Part shown: positions 33,175-36,922 of the stretch, piece by piece
Layout: every line of letters begins with the position of its first letter
Position numbering within the stretch: the stretch's first letter is position 1
Origin: Bacteroidales bacterium
GTDB taxonomy: Bacteria > Bacteroidota > Bacteroidia > Bacteroidales > Bacteroidaceae
NCBI GenBank assembly: GCA_012517855.1
Contig: JAAYUD010000103.1
Coordinates: forward strand, 1-36,922
Length of the DNA stretch: 36,922 nt
Direction of reading: 5' to 3'
The notes under the pieces: model-generated
Databases searched by the model: none
What the model was told of the DNA's origin: nothing
What the model saw: the letters and a program-made list of their open reading frames with translations, nothing else
Program-made: the position numbers and the translations under genes

Positions 33175-34329
33175 ATGGAAATAGAATATGTAAGAAGCCG
33201 ATTCATCAAACACTTTGACGGTACAACAGGCTATATCTATGCCTCGCCCGGCCGTATCAATCTTATCGGTGAACACACAGACTATAATGGAGGATTCGTA
33301 TTCCCCGGCGCAGTAGACAAAGGCATTATGGCAGAGATCAAACCTAACGGTACAAATAAAGTTCTTGCCTACTCTATAGACTTGAAAGACTATGTAGAAT
33401 TCGGCCTTGAAGAAAAAGATGCTCCCCGCGCCAGTTGGGCACGTTATATCTTTGGCGTATGCCGCGAAATGATTAAACGCGGTGTAGATGTACAAGGTTT
33501 CAATACGGCTTTTGCGGGCGATGTGCCTCTCGGTGCAGGCATGTCTTCTTCTGCCGCTCTTGAAAGCACTTTTGCTTTCGCCATCAACGAATTATTCGGC
33601 GATAATAAAATTGATAAGTTCGAACTTGCCAAAGTAGGACAGTCAACAGAACATAATTACTGCGGTGTAAACTGCTGTATTATGGACCAGTTTGCTTCCG
33701 TATTCGGCAAAGCAGGCAGCCTCATTCGGTTGGATTGCCGTTCGCTCGAATATCAGTACTTCCCTTTCAAACCGGAAGGCTATCGTCTGGTATTGCTCAA
33801 TTCGAAGGTAAAGCACGAGCTAGCCTCTTCGGCTTACAATAAACGCCGCGAAAGTTGCGAAAACGCAGTTGCTGCTATTCAAAAGAAGCATCCGCATGTC
33901 GAATTCCTTCGCGACGCTAATATGGAAATGCTAGATGAAGTTAAGGCTGAAATCAGTGCCGAAGACTATATGCGCGCAGAGTATGTAATAGCAGAAATAC
34001 AACGTGTACTCGACGTTTGCGAAGCTTTGGAACGTAACGACTATGAAACCGTAGGACAGAAAATGTACGAAACGCATCATGGCATGAGCAAGTTGTACGA
34101 AGTAAGTTGCGAAGAACTCGACTACCTGAACGACATAGCCAAAGAATGTGGCGTTACCGGTTCTCGTGTTATGGGCGGTGGTTTCGGCGGTTGTACGATC
34201 AACCTTGTAAAAGAAGAGTTGTACGACAAATTTATAGAAACGGCGATGGCTAAGTACGAAGCTAAATTTAATCATAAACCAGAAGCTTACGATGTAGTTA
34301 TCAGCGACGGTTCGCGCCGCATAGAATAA
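33175..34329 (+). CDS. galK: Galactokinase
   Basis: This 384-residue GHMP kinase phosphorylates galactose at C1 with ATP, the first committed step of the Leloir pathway. Motif 1 is SPGRINLIGEHTDYNGGFVFPGAVDKG, motif 2 is DVPLGAGMSSSAALESTFAFA (ATP phosphate loop), and motif 3 is GSRVMGGGFGGCTINLV. NYCGVNCCIMDQFASVFG carries the catalytic Asp. It closes the galactose operon and is followed by a strong terminator. Confidence 0.97.
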   Translation: MEIEYVRSRFIKHFDGTTGYIYASPGRINLIGEHTDYNGGFVFPGAVDKGIMAEIKPNGTNKVLAYSIDLKDYVEFGLEEKDAPRASWARYIFGVCREMIKRGVDVQGFNTAFAGDVPLGAGMSSSAALESTFAFAINELFGDNKIDKFELAKVGQSTEHNYCGVNCCIMDQFASVFGKAGSLIRLDCRSLEYQYFPFKPEGYRLVLLNSKVKHELASSAYNKRRESCENAVAAIQKKHPHVEFLRDANMEMLDEVKAEISAEDYMRAEYVIAEIQRVLDVCEALERNDYETVGQKMYETHHGMSKLYEVSCEELDYLNDIAKECGVTGSRVMGGGFGGCTINLVKEELYDKFIETAMAKYEAKFNHKPEAYDVVISDGSRRIE

Positions 34330-34356
34330 GCCCCGGCAAAGATTATTAAATCATAG

Positions 34357-34392
34357 AAGAAGAGTTCATTAAAATATTAATGAACTCTTCTT
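34357..34392 (+). terminator. Terminator of the galactose operon
   Basis: The 16-bp perfect stem AAGAAGAGTTCATTAA / TTAATGAACTCTTCTT has a 4-base loop and is followed by TTTT, 28 bases after the galK stop. Confidence 0.92.
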
Positions 34393-34398
34393 TTTTAT

Positions 34399-34583
34399 GT
34401 TTCACCAGGCAGTATACCATGTTTCATCCATACAATATGCAGCATTCGTCTTCCATATAAGCAGTTATCATCCGTTTCATACAGATGAATCATCTGTTTT
34501 CTGCGCAGCATACAATCATTTGCTGCGCAGCATATGATTGTTTGGTGCGCAGCATATGATTGTATGCTGCGCACCAAACGAAT
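34399..34583. repeat. Array B: four 18-bp near-palindromes at an exact 22-bp step, with decayed flanking units
   Basis: Clear units start at 34496, 34518, 34540 and 34562 with spacers AATC, GATT and GATT. They are GTTTTCTGCGCAGCATAC, ATTTGCTGCGCAGCATAT, GTTTGGTGCGCAGCATAT and GTATGCTGCGCACCAAAC. Spacers 1 and 2 are reverse complements, giving a 36-bp symmetric block centred on unit 2, exactly as in array A. Upstream, GTTTCA begins at 34399, 34421 and 34474; 34474 is one step before unit 1, and the first two are one step apart, so these look like decayed units. The array lies between two strong terminators in a convergent gap and therefore serves neither neighbouring promoter. Confidence 0.88.
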
Positions 34584-34700
34584 GAATGATAAAGAAGAAA
34601 ACAATGAAATATAAGTATCCGAACATCGAACAATACAGATCGTGCGTATGAACAATACTTCTGTTGTACAGAAAAAGAATAGAAAACAATAGAGATAGAA

Positions 34701-34750
34701 CAATAAAATAAAAAGATGGATCCGATTGAATCCATCTTTTTATTTTATTG
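34701..34750 (-). terminator. Terminator of xylE
   Basis: The 21-bp perfect stem (34701-34721 with 34730-34750, loop CCGATTGA) has T-runs on the minus-strand side (ATCCATCTTTTTATTTTATT on plus). It lies 11 bases beyond the xylE stop end at 34762. Its A/T symmetry may let it work in both directions. Confidence 0.92.
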
Positions 34751-34761
34751 ATAGGCACTGA

Positions 34762-36231
34762 TTATCTGTGTTTATTTCGCCACAAGGCAGTCATATCTTC
34801 GAGCGTTTTGCCCTTTGTCTCCGGAACTAACTTCCAAACGAACAGAGCAGCGATAATACAGATGATGCCATACAGAGCATAAACAAATATATGTCCAAAA
34901 TTGGTCAAGCCACCCATCTTCATGTTATAAAGAGGAACAAACGTGGATGAAACTGCAAAATTGGCGATCCACTGGAACGCAACCGCAACAGCGACCGCAC
35001 TGCTTCGAATCGTATTGGGGAATATTTCGGCTATAAGTACCCAACAAATAGGCCCCCAACTCATCATGAAAGCGGCAGAATAGAACATGATACTTACTAC
35101 GGATACAATAGGCGGCAAGTTGCACAGATTTGTCAACGCCACACCGATAGCTCCGATAGCCATACCGAACGATCCAGTGATAAGCAACGGCTTGCGCCCC
35201 CACTTCTCGACCGTAAAGATAGCAACCAAAGTGAAGAGGATGTTTATAACACCCATGATAACCGTTTGTGCCATAGGATTGCCCATGTGCATGGATTCGA
35301 AAATTCTCGGTGCAAAATACAGCACGGCATTAATACCTACAATCTGCTGGAAGACAGACAACATAATACCGATAAAGATAACCAGCAATCCATAGCTGAA
35401 AAGTTTCTCGGTTTTGACCTCCGCAGTAGATTTAATTTCGGCAAGTATTTGCTTTGCCTTCGCAGTACCGTTAATATGTTCCAAAACCGATAGAGCCTTA
35501 TGATCTTTGCCTATAAGAGCCAAATAACGAGGAGTCTCGGGCACAAAACAAACAAGCAACGTAAAGAGGCCCGCAGGAAAAGCATTGCTGACAAACATAT
35601 AACGCCAACCCGTCGAAATGGTCCAAGGATCAGATCCCGGCATAACGGCTGCAATGCCTTTTACGGTATCGATAATAGGATTGGTATGCGAACCAAGAAT
35701 TATAAAATTGACAAAATAGACCACCAGCTGGCCAAATATAATCGCAAACTGATTCCAAGAAACCAATGTGCCGCGAATATTTGTAGGAGCCACCTCGGCT
35801 ATATACATCGGACAAATGGCCGAAGCCAAACCGACACCTACGCCACCCAATATACGATACAAATTGAAGACAATCAGTAGTTCATAAGTGGGCTTGCCGT
35901 GGGTGAAAAACAAAAATTCGGGATCATAAGAGCCCAATGCGGAGAGAAAGAAACAAATGCCGGCAAATATTAACGAGTTCTTTCGTCCCCATCTTGACGC
36001 GAACAGCCCTGAAATGGCACTACCAATAATACACCCGATAAGGGCGCTCGAAGAAGTAAGACCATGAATAGCATCGGTATACTGAAAATCGGTTGCACCC
36101 AAGAAGAATGCTTGCAACCCCTTTTCGGCACCCGAAATAACTGCCGTATCATATCCAAACAAAAGGCCTCCCAGTACTGCCACGAGGACAATACTGAAGA
36201 GATACAATTTACTACCTTTAGCGTTTTCCAT
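34762..36231 (-). CDS. xylE: D-xylose:H+ symporter of the sugar porter family
   Basis: This 489-residue inner-membrane protein has twelve helices and the sugar porter motifs: GGLLFGYDTAVISGA near the start, FASRWGRKNSLIFAG (loop 2-3), RILGGVGVGLASAICPMYIAEVAPTNIRGTLVSWNQFAIIFGQLVVY, PETPRYL, QQIVGINAVLYFAPRIFE (helix 7 sugar contacts), EKWGRKPLLI, GPICWVLIAEIFPNTIRSSAVAVAV and VPETKGKTLEDM at the end. Its position 15 bases after xylA on the same strand supports xylose as substrate. Its length agrees with E. coli XylE (about 490). Confidence 0.92.
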   Translation of the reverse strand: MENAKGSKLYLFSIVLVAVLGGLLFGYDTAVISGAEKGLQAFFLGATDFQYTDAIHGLTSSSALIGCIIGSAISGLFASRWGRKNSLIFAGICFFLSALGSYDPEFLFFTHGKPTYELLIVFNLYRILGGVGVGLASAICPMYIAEVAPTNIRGTLVSWNQFAIIFGQLVVYFVNFIILGSHTNPIIDTVKGIAAVMPGSDPWTISTGWRYMFVSNAFPAGLFTLLVCFVPETPRYLALIGKDHKALSVLEHINGTAKAKQILAEIKSTAEVKTEKLFSYGLLVIFIGIMLSVFQQIVGINAVLYFAPRIFESMHMGNPMAQTVIMGVINILFTLVAIFTVEKWGRKPLLITGSFGMAIGAIGVALTNLCNLPPIVSVVSIMFYSAAFMMSWGPICWVLIAEIFPNTIRSSAVAVAVAFQWIANFAVSSTFVPLYNMKMGGLTNFGHIFVYALYGIICIIAALFVWKLVPETKGKTLEDMTALWRNKHR

Positions 36232-36246
36232 AAAAATGACACACTA

Positions 36247-36922
36247 TTAATACATGTTTACGATAGCCTCGTAAAGTTCCTGTTTGCCACTTATCTGCTT
36301 CGGTTCTCCATGTTCTTTAGCATAAGCTACCAAATCTTCGAGGCCCATCTTACCCGTTTCGAAGTCCTTACCTTTGCCTGCATCGAAAGAAGCATAACGT
36401 TCTTTGAACATTTGTTGATACGGAGACTTCTCCAATATCTCGGCAGCGCTAAGCAGAGCATGAGCCATAGCATCCATGCCACTGATGTGAGCAATGAAAA
36501 TATCGTCCAAATCGGTAGAATTGCGACGAGTTTTTGCATCGAAGTTCGATCCGCCATTGTGTAAACCGCCATTACGAATAATCTGCATCATAGCCTGAAC
36601 CAGTTCAAAATGATCGATAGGGAACTGATCGGTGTCCCAACCATTTTGATAATCACCGCGATTGGCATCGATAGAACCAAGCATTCCGTTGTCTACAGCA
36701 ACAGCCAATTCGTGTTCAAATGTATGACCGGCAAGTGTTGCATGATTTACCTCTATGTTTACTTTAAAGTCCTTATCCAAATTGTGGGCACGGAGGAATC
36801 CGATAACCGTCTCTGTATCGACATCATATTGATGTTTGGTAGGTTCCATCGGTTTGGGTTCAATAAGGAATGTACCTTTAAAGCCCTTTGCACGAGCATA
36901 ATCACGGCACTTTGTCAACATC
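36247..36922 (-). CDS. xylA: Xylose isomerase, C-terminal part (gene runs off the window)
   Basis: The last 224 or so residues are present; complete family members have about 440, so the 5' half lies beyond the right edge. [84 protein letters not shown] contains the metal-binding Glu, His and Asp residues of the TIM barrel. [42 protein letters not shown] follows. The enzyme converts xylose to xylulose in the cytoplasm and shares a transcript with xylE. Confidence 0.96.
   Translation of the reverse strand, partial: MLTKCRDYARAKGFKGTFLIEPKPMEPTKHQYDVDTETVIGFLRAHNLDKDFKVNIEVNHATLAGHTFEHELAVAVDNGMLGSIDANRGDYQNGWDTDQFPIDHFELVQAMMQIIRNGGLHNGGSNFDAKTRRNSTDLDDIFIAHISGMDAMAHALLSAAEILEKSPYQQMFKERYASFDAGKGKDFETGKMGLEDLVAYAKEHGEPKQISGKQELYEAIVNMY

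Noticed and set aside
15006-34579. CRISPR reading of the palindrome arrays
   Set aside because: Spacers are 4 bases long and the repeats are 18-bp palindromes at a 22-bp step. No cas genes are present.
34395-34758. Minus-strand frames of about 80-100 codons across array B
   Set aside because: They run through two terminators and the palindromic repeats, and the predicted peptides have repetitive, unnatural composition (ICCA-type runs from the repeat units).

Overview
The window looks like chromosome from a Bacteroidales species, most likely the genus Bacteroides. The evidence is the gene content (galM–galactose transporter–galK operon, xylA–xylE, GH31 glycosidase, an HU-like protein with a C-terminal helix-turn-helix, PyrD/PyrK) and many promoters of the Bacteroidetes type (-7 element TAnnTTTG, sometimes with TTTG about 19-21 bases upstream). 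Shine-Dalgarno sites are mostly absent. The species cannot be fixed from sequence reading alone.

Layout. 1-343: gene-free, with a decayed 22-bp repeat array. 344-7276: regulators and stress or efflux genes: PNPOx/zinc-ribbon protein, AraC regulator, small outer-membrane protein plus DUF2271-like lipoprotein, TetR regulator with three matching operator-like palindromes, AraC-GyrI regulator, MATE transporter and a nucleotidyltransferase-like protein. 7562-14845: GH31 alpha-glycosidase, PfkB sugar kinase, nitroreductase, and a four-module sulfur-carrier/CoA-disulfide-reductase fusion behind a MarR regulator. 15140-21259: HU-like DNA-binding protein, de novo NAD genes (nadB-nadA facing nadC), and dihydroorotate dehydrogenase (pyrD-pyrK). 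21375-24150: an AT-rich insert-like stretch with a tyrosine recombinase, an XRE regulator and a long control region. 24157-30392: rex, a FAH-fold protein that has lost metal ligands, ispF, an AspT-type transporter, a small unknown protein, a Ca2+/Na+ antiporter and manA. 30674-34329: galactose operon. 34762-36922: xylE and the 3' part of xylA on the minus strand.

Most gene ends are closed by long perfect-stem hairpins, several of them bidirectional between convergent genes.

The most unusual signal is a family of intergenic arrays built from 18-bp near-palindromes placed exactly 22 bp apart (15006-15111 and 34496-34579, with a weaker relative at about 99-182). The two clear arrays share the outer frame (GTTTG...CAWAC) and the two-level symmetry but carry different inner cores (GGTCGTGACC-like and GCTGCGCAGC-like). 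They are neither CRISPR nor terminators, and I do not recognise them as a named element. Second is the control region 23232-23780, where one 12-bp motif is reused as both -7 and -33 in three promoter-like modules. Third is a predicted TetR regulon with three matching operators.
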